Shown: positions 1 to 6,741 of the stretch, piece after piece
Layout of the letters: each line of letters begins with the position of its first letter
Position numbering within the stretch: position 1 is the first letter of the stretch
NCBI GenBank assembly: GCA_002309275.1
Contig: DBXL01000010.1
Span: 8,873 to 19,159 of the forward strand
Source: Ruminococcaceae bacterium UBA1213
GTDB taxonomy: Bacteria; Bacillota; Clostridia; Oscillospirales; Acutalibacteraceae
Direction of reading: 5' to 3'
DNA: 10,287 nucleotides
Position numbers and translations under genes: made by a program
The notes under the pieces: model-generated
What the model was told of the DNA's origin: nothing
Database searches by the model: none
The model's input: only the letters and a program-made list of their open reading frames with translations

Positions 1-21
1 CTCCACTCCCAACACTCCACT
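1..21. repeat. Heptamer array in the dnaK leader
   Basis: Two identical heptamers (CTCCACT at 1-7 and 15-21) flank a related heptamer (CCCAACA, 8-14), giving a 7/14-bp period. The array ends 25 nt before the dnaK ATG, just upstream of its Shine-Dalgarno sequence. It may continue to the left of the window. The same unit length recurs upstream of dnaJ and of the leftward unknown gene, which is the main reason for calling such a short array. Function is unknown. Confidence 0.5.
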
Positions 22-46
22 CTGTTAAAATTGGAGGTAAATTATT

Positions 47-1858
47 ATGGCAAAGACTATTGGTATTGATTTGGGTACAACGAATTCATGTGTAGCAGTA
101 TTTGAAGGCGGTGAGCCTGTTGTAATCGCAAATGCGGAGGGTTCAAGAACAACTCCCTCTGTTGTTGCATTTGCAAAGAATGGTGAAAGACTGGTAGGTC
201 AGGTGGCAAAGCGTCAGGCTGTTTCCAACCCCGACCATACGATCGCTTCCATCAAGAGAAAAATGGGTTCTTCCTACAAAGTAACTATCAATGGAAAAGA
301 CTATACCCCCCAGGAAATTTCTGCTATGATTCTCGGCAAGCTCAAAAAAGATGCGGAAGCTTATCTGGGTGAAACAGTCACTCAGGCTGTTATTACAGTT
401 CCTGCATACTTCACAGACGCTCAGCGTCAGGCTACCAAAGATGCCGGCAGAATTGCAGGTCTTGATGTAAAGAGAATTATCAACGAGCCTACGGCTGCTG
501 CCCTCTCCTACGGCGTTGACAAGGAAAATGACCAGAAAGTCATGGTTTATGACCTTGGCGGCGGTACTTTCGATGTATCCATTATCGAAATGGGTGACGG
601 CGTTCAGGAAGTTCTTGCAACAGCAGGCAACAATCACCTCGGCGGCGACGACTTCGACCAGAAAATTATTGACTGGCTCGTTCAGAGCTTCAGAAGTGAT
701 ACAGGCATAGACCTTTCCAATGACAAGACAGCTATGCAGCGTCTGAAAGACGAGGCTGAAAAAGCTAAAATTGAGTTATCGGGCATTACAACTGCCGCTA
801 TCAATATTCCGTTCATCACAGCAGACGCAACAGGTCCGAAACATCTTGACTACACTCTTACAAGAGCAAAATTCAATGAACTGACTGCAGACCTCGTTGA
901 AAAAACAATGGGACCTGTTCGTCAGGCTCTCAAAGACTCCGGTCTTTCCATCAGTGAAATAGATAAAGTTCTCATGGTAGGCGGTTCTTCCAGAATCCCC
1001 GCTGTACAGGACGCTGTTAAATCCTTTATCGGCAAAGAGCCTTTCAAGGGCATTAACCCCGATGAATGTGTTGCTATCGGTGCTTGTATCCAGGCAGGCG
1101 TTCTCTCCGGTGAAAAAGAAGGTCTTTTGCTCCTTGACGTTACTCCCCTTTCTCTCGGCGTTGAAACACAGGGCGGTGTTATGACAAAAATTATAGACAG
1201 AAATACCACTATCCCCACAAAGAAAAGTCAGATTTTCTCCACTGCCGTTGACAATCAGACGCAGGTTGAAGTCAACGTTCTCCAGGGTGAGCGTGAGTTT
1301 GCAAGAGATAACAAACAGCTTGGTTTGTTCAAGCTTGACGGTATTCTTCCTGCAATGCGTGGTGTTCCGCAGATTGAAGTCACTTTTGATATAGATGCCA
1401 ACGGTATCGTTAATGTATCTGCCAAAGACCTCGGTACAGGCAAAGAACAGCACATCACTATCACTTCCAACACCAACATGAGTAAAGATGACATTGAAAA
1501 GGCTATCCGTGATGCAGAGCAGTATGCAGCAGAGGATAAAAAACGCCGTGAGGAAGTTGACAAAAGAAATGATGCCGAAAACCTCGTTTATGCCGTTGAA
1601 AAGCTCATTTCCGAAAACGGTGACCATATTTCTGCCGAAGATAAAGACGAACTCCAGAAGAAAGTTGCTGATGTAAAATCTGCTCTTGCACAGAACAACA
1701 TTGACAACATTCAGGCTGCCAAGGATGACCTTCAGAAGAAAATGTATTCCGTATCTGAAAAACTCTATCAGGATGCAGCTGCACAGGGTGCTGCTCAGCA
1801 GCAGGCTCCCCAGAGTGACAACGGTGTTTATGATGCCGACTTTAAAGACGTTGAATAA
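47..1858 (+). CDS. dnaK: Molecular chaperone DnaK (Hsp70)
   Basis: Cytoplasmic Hsp70 chaperone that binds exposed hydrophobic peptide segments in an ATP-driven cycle with DnaJ and GrpE. The 603 residues cover the whole family architecture. The nucleotide-binding domain starts with the GIDLGTTNS phosphate loop (residues 6-14), then DLGGGTFD (169-176) and VGGSSRIP (311-318). The interdomain linker LLLDVTPLSLG lies at about 361-371, the beta substrate-binding domain at about 375-490, and the helical lid after that. A Gln/Ala-rich tail ends in the typical VYDADFKDVE. The insertion near residue 80 found in proteobacterial DnaK is absent, which fits a Gram-positive host. The ATG is preceded by GGAGGT at 33-38 with good spacing. 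An oddity is two cysteines in NPDECVAIGACIQ (341, 347), where alanine or valine is common. No CIRCE operator is visible in the 46 bases upstream; if HrcA control exists it would act further left, probably before hrcA/grpE. Confidence 0.98.
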   Translation: MAKTIGIDLGTTNSCVAVFEGGEPVVIANAEGSRTTPSVVAFAKNGERLVGQVAKRQAVSNPDHTIASIKRKMGSSYKVTINGKDYTPQEISAMILGKLKKDAEAYLGETVTQAVITVPAYFTDAQRQATKDAGRIAGLDVKRIINEPTAAALSYGVDKENDQKVMVYDLGGGTFDVSIIEMGDGVQEVLATAGNNHLGGDDFDQKIIDWLVQSFRSDTGIDLSNDKTAMQRLKDEAEKAKIELSGITTAAINIPFITADATGPKHLDYTLTRAKFNELTADLVEKTMGPVRQALKDSGLSISEIDKVLMVGGSSRIPAVQDAVKSFIGKEPFKGINPDECVAIGACIQAGVLSGEKEGLLLLDVTPLSLGVETQGGVMTKIIDRNTTIPTKKSQIFSTAVDNQTQVEVNVLQGEREFARDNKQLGLFKLDGILPAMRGVPQIEVTFDIDANGIVNVSAKDLGTGKEQHITITSNTNMSKDDIEKAIRDAEQYAAEDKKRREEVDKRNDAENLVYAVEKLISENGDHISAEDKDELQKKVADVKSALAQNNIDNIQAAKDDLQKKMYSVSEKLYQDAAAQGAAQQQAPQSDNGVYDADFKDVE

Positions 1859-1882
1859 TTAGCAGTTCTTTATTGATAAAAC

Positions 1883-1919
1883 GGGAAAGCCTGTGCATTT
1901 ATCGGGTTTTCCCTTTTTT
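1883..1919 (+). terminator. Intrinsic terminator after dnaK
   Basis: A 9-bp stem is formed by GGGAAAGCC (1883-1891) and GGTTTTCCC (1905-1913), with one G-T wobble and a loop of about 13 nt. Six Ts follow at 1914-1919. It begins 25 nt after the dnaK stop and suggests dnaJ is mostly expressed separately. Confidence 0.75.
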
Positions 1920-1930
1920 CAAATTTATTC

Positions 1931-1959
1931 TTGCAAATTCTTCAATAATGTATTATCAT
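1931..1959 (+). promoter_or_regulatory. Possible sigma-A promoter of dnaJ
   Basis: TTGCAA (1931-1936) and TATCAT (1954-1959) are separated by 17 nt, downstream of the dnaK terminator. The -10 box is imperfect. A small dyad, ATAAT-GT-ATTAT (1945-1956), overlaps it. The region is AT-rich, so chance matches are likely; TTGTAA (1959-1964) with TATTTA (1982-1987) is an alternative. No CIRCE-type inverted repeat is present. Confidence 0.4.
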
Positions 1960-1986
1960 TGTAACTGACTGAAAAAATAATTATTT

Positions 1987-2009
1987 ATGCATTATGAATT
2001 ATGCATTAT
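1987..2009. repeat. Heptamer array in the dnaJ leader
   Basis: ATGCATT (1987-1993), ATGAATT (1994-2000) and ATGCATT (2001-2007), plus a partial unit, form a 7-bp-period array. It ends about 20 nt before the dnaJ ATG, directly upstream of a G-rich Shine-Dalgarno stretch. The repeat is also rich in inverted symmetry (ATGCAT is palindromic). It matches the layout upstream of dnaK and of the leftward unknown gene but has a different sequence. Confidence 0.6.
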
Positions 2010-2029
2010 AGAGTTTTGGGGGAATTGAT

Positions 2030-3175
2030 ATGGCAGATAAAAGGGATTATTATGAAGTGCTCGGAGTAGAGAAAGGCGTGTCTGATGACGAACTCAAAAA
2101 GGCGTTCAGACAGCAGGCGAAAAAATATCACCCCGACCTGCACCCTAATGATAAAGAAGCAGAAAGTAAATTCAAAGAAGTAAATGAGGCTTATGAAGTT
2201 CTCTCCGATAAAGAGAAGCGTGCCAGATATGACAGATTCGGCTTTGCGGGAGTCGATCCGAATTACGGCGCAGGCTCCACAGCCTACGGCGGCGGAAATC
2301 CGTTTGCACAGGATATAGACCTGAATGATATTTTCAACAGCTTTTTCGGCGGATTCGGCGGCAGCTCTGCACGAAACAGGAATGCTCCGAGAAGAGGCTC
2401 TGATGTTGAAACATCGATTTCCATCACATTCGAGGAAGCGGCAAAGGGCTGTAAAAAAGAGATACAGTATGATATTGTTGATACCTGTAAGGAATGCAAC
2501 GGCACGGGTGCGGAAAAAGGTACAGACCTTAAAACCTGCCCTGTCTGCAACGGAAAGGGACAGGCTACTGTCAATAAACGAACTCCTTTCGGAGTGGTAC
2601 AGACAACCCAGACTTGTGAAAAATGTCGTGGCAAGGGAAAAATTATTGAAAAGCCCTGCAAGAAATGCTCCGGTGCGGGCAGAACCAAAATTACCAAAAC
2701 GGTTACTGTCACCGTTCCGGCAGGTATCGGCAATGAACAGATACTTAATATCAGCGGTCACGGCAACTGTGGCTATAACGGAGGACCTGCCGGCGACCTT
2801 CATGTATATATCAACGTTAAAAGACACGATATATTTGAACGAAAAGGCGATGATGTATGGTGCGAGATTCCCCTTACATTCACACAGGCGGCTCTTGGTC
2901 ATGAAGTTATCGTGCCTACACTTGACGGTAAAGTCAGCTATAACGTTCATGCAGGCACTCAGCCCGGTGACGTTTTCAAACTCAAGGGTAAGGGCATACA
3001 GCACCTGAATTCAAAGGGCAGGGGCGACCAGTATGTAAAAGTTACCATTGAAGTTCCCCGCAATCTCAACAACGAACAGAAAAAGGCTTTACAGAATTTT
3101 GACTCTCTCTGTCAGTCCGCCAACTATCAGAAAAGTACAAGTTTCTTTGAAAAAGTCAAAAAACTCTTCAACTGA
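2030..3175 (+). CDS. dnaJ: Chaperone protein DnaJ (Hsp40)
   Basis: Co-chaperone that delivers unfolded clients to DnaK and stimulates its ATPase. The 381 residues show the full type I layout. The J domain (about 5-70) carries the essential HPD triad at 34-36. A Gly/Phe-rich region follows (about 75-113). The zinc-binding domain has four CxxCxGxG repeats with cysteines at 153/156, 170/173, 196/199 and 210/213. C-terminal client-binding domains follow, including GGPAGDLHV (251-259). Length and motif spacing are normal, so the gene looks intact. The ATG at 2030 follows a GGGGG stretch at 2018-2022 with a spacing of 7 nt. It lies 171 nt after dnaK, beyond a terminator and a possible promoter, so it is the next chaperone gene but may be a separate transcription unit. 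Confidence 0.98.
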   Translation: MADKRDYYEVLGVEKGVSDDELKKAFRQQAKKYHPDLHPNDKEAESKFKEVNEAYEVLSDKEKRARYDRFGFAGVDPNYGAGSTAYGGGNPFAQDIDLNDIFNSFFGGFGGSSARNRNAPRRGSDVETSISITFEEAAKGCKKEIQYDIVDTCKECNGTGAEKGTDLKTCPVCNGKGQATVNKRTPFGVVQTTQTCEKCRGKGKIIEKPCKKCSGAGRTKITKTVTVTVPAGIGNEQILNISGHGNCGYNGGPAGDLHVYINVKRHDIFERKGDDVWCEIPLTFTQAALGHEVIVPTLDGKVSYNVHAGTQPGDVFKLKGKGIQHLNSKGRGDQYVKVTIEVPRNLNNEQKKALQNFDSLCQSANYQKSTSFFEKVKKLFN

Positions 3176-3180
3176 ATTCC

Positions 3181-3215
3181 AAGGGATAGAGCATAAAAGG
3201 CTTTATCCCTTTTTT
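3181..3215 (+). terminator. Intrinsic terminator after dnaJ
   Basis: AAGGGATA (3181-3188) pairs perfectly with TATCCCTT (3204-3211). An inner ATAAA/TTTAT pairing can extend the stem, and Ts run to 3215. It starts 5 nt after the dnaJ stop and separates dnaJ from ppk. Confidence 0.8.
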
Positions 3216-3248
3216 ACGGCATTTTTTTAACAATTTCGACATAAAATC

Positions 3249-3277
3249 TTGATAATTCAGAAAATATTTGTTATAAT
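3249..3277 (+). promoter_or_regulatory. Sigma-A-type promoter of ppk
   Basis: TTGATA (3249-3254) and a perfect TATAAT (3272-3277) are spaced by exactly 17 nt, between the dnaJ terminator and ppk. Transcription would start near 3284, giving a leader of about 40 nt. This is the best promoter match in the window. Confidence 0.75.
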
Positions 3278-3311
3278 TATGTGCAATGAATCCGATACTC
3301 TCCCAAAAAAG

Positions 3312-3318
3312 AAAGGTG
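3312..3318 (+). promoter_or_regulatory. Shine-Dalgarno fixing the TTG start of ppk
   Basis: AAAGGTG lies 7 nt upstream of the TTG at 3326-3328. No in-frame ATG occurs until residue 58, inside the conserved N-terminal domain, so this site decides the non-ATG start. Confidence 0.75.
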
Positions 3319-3325
3319 ATATATT

Positions 3326-5530
3326 TTGAGCGAAAAGAAAAAAGATGACGAAAAAATCAAGAAAACTTCCAAAAAATCCAAATCTGTTCCCCTGCTTGCC
3401 TCACAGCCTGATTTTCCCTATCTCAACAGGGAACTCAGCTGGCTGGACTTCAACAGCCGTGTACTTGAGGAGGCTTTTGAAAAAGAAAATCCCGTGATGG
3501 AAAGAGTGAAATTTCTCTCTATCACGGAATCCAATTTAGATGAATTTTTCATGGTGAGAGTGGCGGGAGTGATGGATAAAATGCACTCAAAGGCTGATGA
3601 CAAAGACGCTTCCGGCATGACCTCTGCACAGCTTTTTCCCGAACTCACCGCTAAAATACACCGCTTTGTCAAAAAGCAGTATTCCTGTCTGCACCGCTCC
3701 ATTATACCTGCACTTAAAAAATGCAGACTCCGTTTTCTGAAAATCAAAGAACTCAACAAGATACAGAAACAGACTACTGACGAGTATTTTGACAAATTCC
3801 TTTTCCCTGTTCTCACACCGCTGGCGGTGGATACTTCAAGACCGTTTCCCCTGCTTGCCAACAGAAGTCTTAATATCGCTGTAAGGCTCGTGAACAATAA
3901 CGGTGAAGATATTTTTGCAGTGGTGCAGGTACCCTCCATACTTGACAGATTCATTGAAGTTCCCTCCGAAAACGGCAGGGCGTTTGTCATGCTTGAAGAT
4001 ATTATTATCAGCAGACTTTCCGACCTTTTTGAGCTTTATGAAATACAGGCGTGCTGTCCTTTCAGAATCACAAGGGATTCCGACCTTGACATTGATGAAG
4101 ATGCAGACGACCTCCTTGTTGAAATCGAACAGTCCCTTAAAAAGCGTCAGCGTGGCGACCCCGTGAGAATAGAAATCATTTCAAAATGTGATGAGGCTCT
4201 GAAAAAATTCCTGATAGATATGCTCAAAATCGACTATGAGATAATGCATGAAGTGTCAGGACCTCTTGACCTGACTTTTCTGAATAAATTTGCCAATATC
4301 AAAAATATCCCTGATGAATTCAAATTCAAGCCTATCACGCCTGTCAATCCCCCGGCGGATTTCTTCGGCTATGATGATATGTTTGCGGCTATCCGTGAAA
4401 AAGACAGAATGGTTCATCACCCCTACGAAAGCTTTGAGTCCGTCATTAAATTCGTCAATCAGGCGGCAAATGATAAAGACGTGCTTGCAATCAAACAAAC
4501 TCTTTACCGTGTCAGCGGAAATTCCCCGATAGTCGCCGCACTTATCAAAGCCGCCGAAAACGGCAAACAAGTTACTGTTTTAGTCGAACTGAAAGCACGC
4601 TTTGATGAAGAAAACAATATCGGCTGGGCAAAAAAACTTGAAAAGGCGGGCTGTCATGTCATATACGGTCTGGCAGGCTTGAAAACTCACTGTAAAATTC
4701 TCCTTGTGGTCAGACGTGAACAGGACGGTATCAGACGTTATCTGCACATGGGTACAGGTAACTACAATGACATTACTGCACGTTTCTATACCGATATTGG
4801 AATGTTTACCTGTAATGAAAAATTCGGTGAAGATGCCTCTTCCCTTTTCAATGTCATTACAGGCTATTCCACCCCACCTGTCTATAACAAAATGAAAGTT
4901 GCCCCCACAGGCTTGCGTTCTTTCTTTGAAAACATGATAAAACGTGAAACCGAAAATGCACAAAAAGGTCTGCCTTCAGGCATTACTGCGAAAATCAATT
5001 CCCTTGTTGATCCTGACATTATCAGCCTGCTTTATAAAGCTTCCAAGGCAGGTGTTAAAATCACTTTGATAGTTCGTGGAATATGCTGTTTAGTCCCCGA
5101 TATAAAGGGTATCAGTGAAAATATCACCGTTCACAGCATTGTCGGACAGCTCCTTGAACACAGCCGTATTTTTATTTTTGAAAACGGCGGTCAGCCTGAA
5201 ATATATATGGGCTCTGCCGACTGGATGCAGAGAAATCTGGATAAGCGTGTAGAACTTGTATTCCCCATAGAATCCCCCGATTTGATAGAGCGTTCTTTCA
5301 AAATCATTGACACCATGAAAAAAGACGTTCTCAATACAAGAATACAAAAATCCGATACCACTTATGAACTGCTTGACAGGCGTGGAAAAAAAGTGCATAA
5401 CTCTCAGCGTGAATTTTCCGACATGGCTAAAAAAGCCCTCTCCGAAAAAATAACGACTGTCAACGAGGAAAGACAATTTATTCCGCTTACAAGCGATAGC
5501 TTTGAAAAAAATTATGATGAAAATTTATGA
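3326..5530 (+). CDS. ppk: Polyphosphate kinase 1 (TTG start)
   Basis: Reversibly transfers the terminal phosphate of ATP to inorganic polyphosphate, through a phosphohistidine intermediate. The 734 residues are close to the usual PPK1 length. The N-terminal domain holds the family signature YLNRELSWLDFNSRVLEEA (32-50), and PLAVDTSRPFPLLANRS lies at 165-181. The two phospholipase-D-like catalytic domains include HHPYESF (364-370) and GLKTHCK (451-457). By comparison with E. coli PPK1, H455 corresponds to the autophosphorylated His435, and H612 in LLEHSRIF corresponds to His592. SADWMQRNLDKRVELVFPI (630-648) is also typical. The first 20 residues are a lysine-rich tail ahead of the conserved core, probably disordered. 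It has its own strong promoter and no convincing terminator before pfk, so some read-through into pfk is possible. All key residues checked are present, so the enzyme should be active. Confidence 0.97.
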   Translation: MSEKKKDDEKIKKTSKKSKSVPLLASQPDFPYLNRELSWLDFNSRVLEEAFEKENPVMERVKFLSITESNLDEFFMVRVAGVMDKMHSKADDKDASGMTSAQLFPELTAKIHRFVKKQYSCLHRSIIPALKKCRLRFLKIKELNKIQKQTTDEYFDKFLFPVLTPLAVDTSRPFPLLANRSLNIAVRLVNNNGEDIFAVVQVPSILDRFIEVPSENGRAFVMLEDIIISRLSDLFELYEIQACCPFRITRDSDLDIDEDADDLLVEIEQSLKKRQRGDPVRIEIISKCDEALKKFLIDMLKIDYEIMHEVSGPLDLTFLNKFANIKNIPDEFKFKPITPVNPPADFFGYDDMFAAIREKDRMVHHPYESFESVIKFVNQAANDKDVLAIKQTLYRVSGNSPIVAALIKAAENGKQVTVLVELKARFDEENNIGWAKKLEKAGCHVIYGLAGLKTHCKILLVVRREQDGIRRYLHMGTGNYNDITARFYTDIGMFTCNEKFGEDASSLFNVITGYSTPPVYNKMKVAPTGLRSFFENMIKRETENAQKGLPSGITAKINSLVDPDIISLLYKASKAGVKITLIVRGICCLVPDIKGISENITVHSIVGQLLEHSRIFIFENGGQPEIYMGSADWMQRNLDKRVELVFPIESPDLIERSFKIIDTMKKDVLNTRIQKSDTTYELLDRRGKKVHNSQREFSDMAKKALSEKITTVNEERQFIPLTSDSFEKNYDENL

Positions 5531-5550
5531 CAGTTTTTTTCAATATTCCC

Positions 5551-5579
5551 TTGTAAATTTATTGAAAATAGTGTAAAAT
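5551..5579 (+). promoter_or_regulatory. Sigma-A-type promoter of pfk
   Basis: TTGTAA (5551-5556) and TAAAAT (5574-5579) are spaced by 17 nt in the 87-nt gap between ppk and the phosphofructokinase gene. Each box has one mismatch or two to consensus. Transcription would start near 5586. Confidence 0.6.
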
Positions 5580-5600
5580 TGTCATTAGATATATTACAGT

Positions 5601-5607
5601 AAAGGAG
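5601..5607 (+). promoter_or_regulatory. Shine-Dalgarno fixing the TTG start of pfk
   Basis: AAAGGAG lies 10 nt before the TTG at 5618-5620. The conserved phosphofructokinase N-terminus (KRVGILTSGGD) begins immediately after that codon, so a later start would delete the phosphate-binding loop. Confidence 0.8.
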
Positions 5608-5617
5608 TGCGTACAAA

Positions 5618-6700
5618 TTGAAAAGAGTTGGAATACTTACAAGCGGCGGTGACTGTCAGGGCTTGAACTCTGCCATAAGAGGTCTTGCAAAGGGCTTGTA
5701 TGAGCATTACGGCAATAACGTGGAAATTTACGGCATTGTTGACGGTTACAGAGGTCTTATTGAGGGTGAGTATCGTCTGATGAAGCCTGAAGATTTTTCA
5801 GGTATTCTTACAATAGGCGGCACGATTCTCGGCACGTCAAGACAGCCTTTTAAACTTATGCGTGTCATTGATGACGAAACAAGCGTTGATAAAGTTGCCG
5901 AAATGAAAAAACACTACAATGAAATGAAACTGGATTGTCTTGTAGTGCTTGGCGGAAACGGTACTCATAAGAGTGCCAATATGCTTTCGGAAGAAGGCTT
6001 GAATGTTGTCAGTATGCCGAAAACCATTGACAATGATATTTGGGGTACAGATGTAACATTCGGCTTCCAGAGTGCCGTTGACATTGCTACAAACGTTATC
6101 GACTGCATACACACCACTGCTACTTCTCATGGTCGTGTATTCATCGTTGAATGCATGGGACATAAAGCAGGCTGGCTCACTCTCTATGCAGGCATTGCAG
6201 GCGGTGCAGATGTCATTCTTATCCCTGAGATTCCCTATAAAATAAAGAATGTTATCAACTGTATCAAGAAGCGTACAAAAGATGGCAAATCATTCTCTAT
6301 TCTTGCAGTGGCAGAGGGTGCTATTGAAGAAGATGTTGCCAAGCTCCCCAAGAAAAAAAGAAAAGAAGCGATTGCCAATCTTATGTATCCGTCAATTTCA
6401 TATAAAATTGCCCATGAAATCGAGGAGGCTACCGGTCAGGAAACTCGTGTAACCGTTCCGGGACACTTTCAGAGAGGTGGCAGTCCCGACGCTTACGACA
6501 GATTTATTACAACACGTTTTGGTGCAGCCGCTGCACAGTTCATTATTGAGGGCAAATACGGCTATATGACAGGCATGGTCAATGGTGAAATTGTTCCCGT
6601 ACCGCTGAAAGAGGTGGCAGGAAAACTCAAAGAAGTACCTGTTGACAGTCCTGTTATCAAGTCTGCAAAAAGTATCGGCATCAGCTTTGGCGATGAATAA
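5618..6700 (+). CDS. 6-phosphofructokinase, PfkA family (TTG start)
   Basis: Phosphorylates fructose 6-phosphate to fructose 1,6-bisphosphate, the committing step of glycolysis, in the cytoplasm. The 360 residues begin with the family's ILTSGGDCQGLNSAIRG (6-22). The donor-site motif is GGNGT (112-116), the catalytic loop is PKTIDND (134-140), with D138 matching the E. coli catalytic base Asp127, and the substrate loop is PGHFQRGGSP (281-290). At the position that separates donors, glycine is present (G115, E. coli Gly104), as in ATP enzymes; pyrophosphate enzymes usually have aspartate. K135, however, is the lysine of the pyrophosphate/mixed-substrate group, where E. coli has Gly124. MGR of classical enzymes is replaced by MGH (180-182). 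The phosphoryl donor is therefore predicted as ATP, but only tentatively, and no symbol is given because the subgroup is not settled. It has its own promoter and a strong terminator. Confidence 0.93.
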   Translation: MKRVGILTSGGDCQGLNSAIRGLAKGLYEHYGNNVEIYGIVDGYRGLIEGEYRLMKPEDFSGILTIGGTILGTSRQPFKLMRVIDDETSVDKVAEMKKHYNEMKLDCLVVLGGNGTHKSANMLSEEGLNVVSMPKTIDNDIWGTDVTFGFQSAVDIATNVIDCIHTTATSHGRVFIVECMGHKAGWLTLYAGIAGGADVILIPEIPYKIKNVINCIKKRTKDGKSFSILAVAEGAIEEDVAKLPKKKRKEAIANLMYPSISYKIAHEIEEATGQETRVTVPGHFQRGGSPDAYDRFITTRFGAAAAQFIIEGKYGYMTGMVNGEIVPVPLKEVAGKLKEVPVDSPVIKSAKSIGISFGDE

Positions 6701-6706
6701 AAATGC

Positions 6707-6741
6707 AACGGAGAGTGAAACTTTTCACTCCCCGTTTTTTT
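6707..6741 (+). terminator. Strong terminator between convergent genes
   Basis: A 14-position stem pairs 6707-6720 with 6723-6736, with one A-C mismatch and a very tight loop, followed by Ts through 6741. It starts 6 nt after the pfk stop. Its T-tract overlaps the stop codon (6740-6742) of the leftward gene. Read leftward, the same hairpin is followed by a shorter T-run (GCATTTTTATT), so it may also terminate the leftward unit, less efficiently. Confidence 0.85.

Noticed and set aside
1..46. CIRCE/HrcA operator before dnaK
   Set aside because: No TTAGCACTC-N9-GAGTGCTAA-like inverted repeat is present here or before dnaJ.
776..1627. Long open frame (283 codons) antisense to dnaK
   Set aside because: Long frames opposite dnaK are a well-known by-product of its codon usage. 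No ribosome-binding site or recognisable protein is seen, and the sense strand is an intact dnaK.
2006..3004. Long open frame (332 codons) antisense to dnaJ
   Set aside because: It mirrors the dnaJ reading frame, has an odd Phe/Cys-rich composition and runs into the dnaJ leader. It is a shadow.
5506..5541. Terminator after ppk
   Set aside because: Only an A-run/T-run pairing is possible, with no G+C in the stem beyond its ends; too weak to call.
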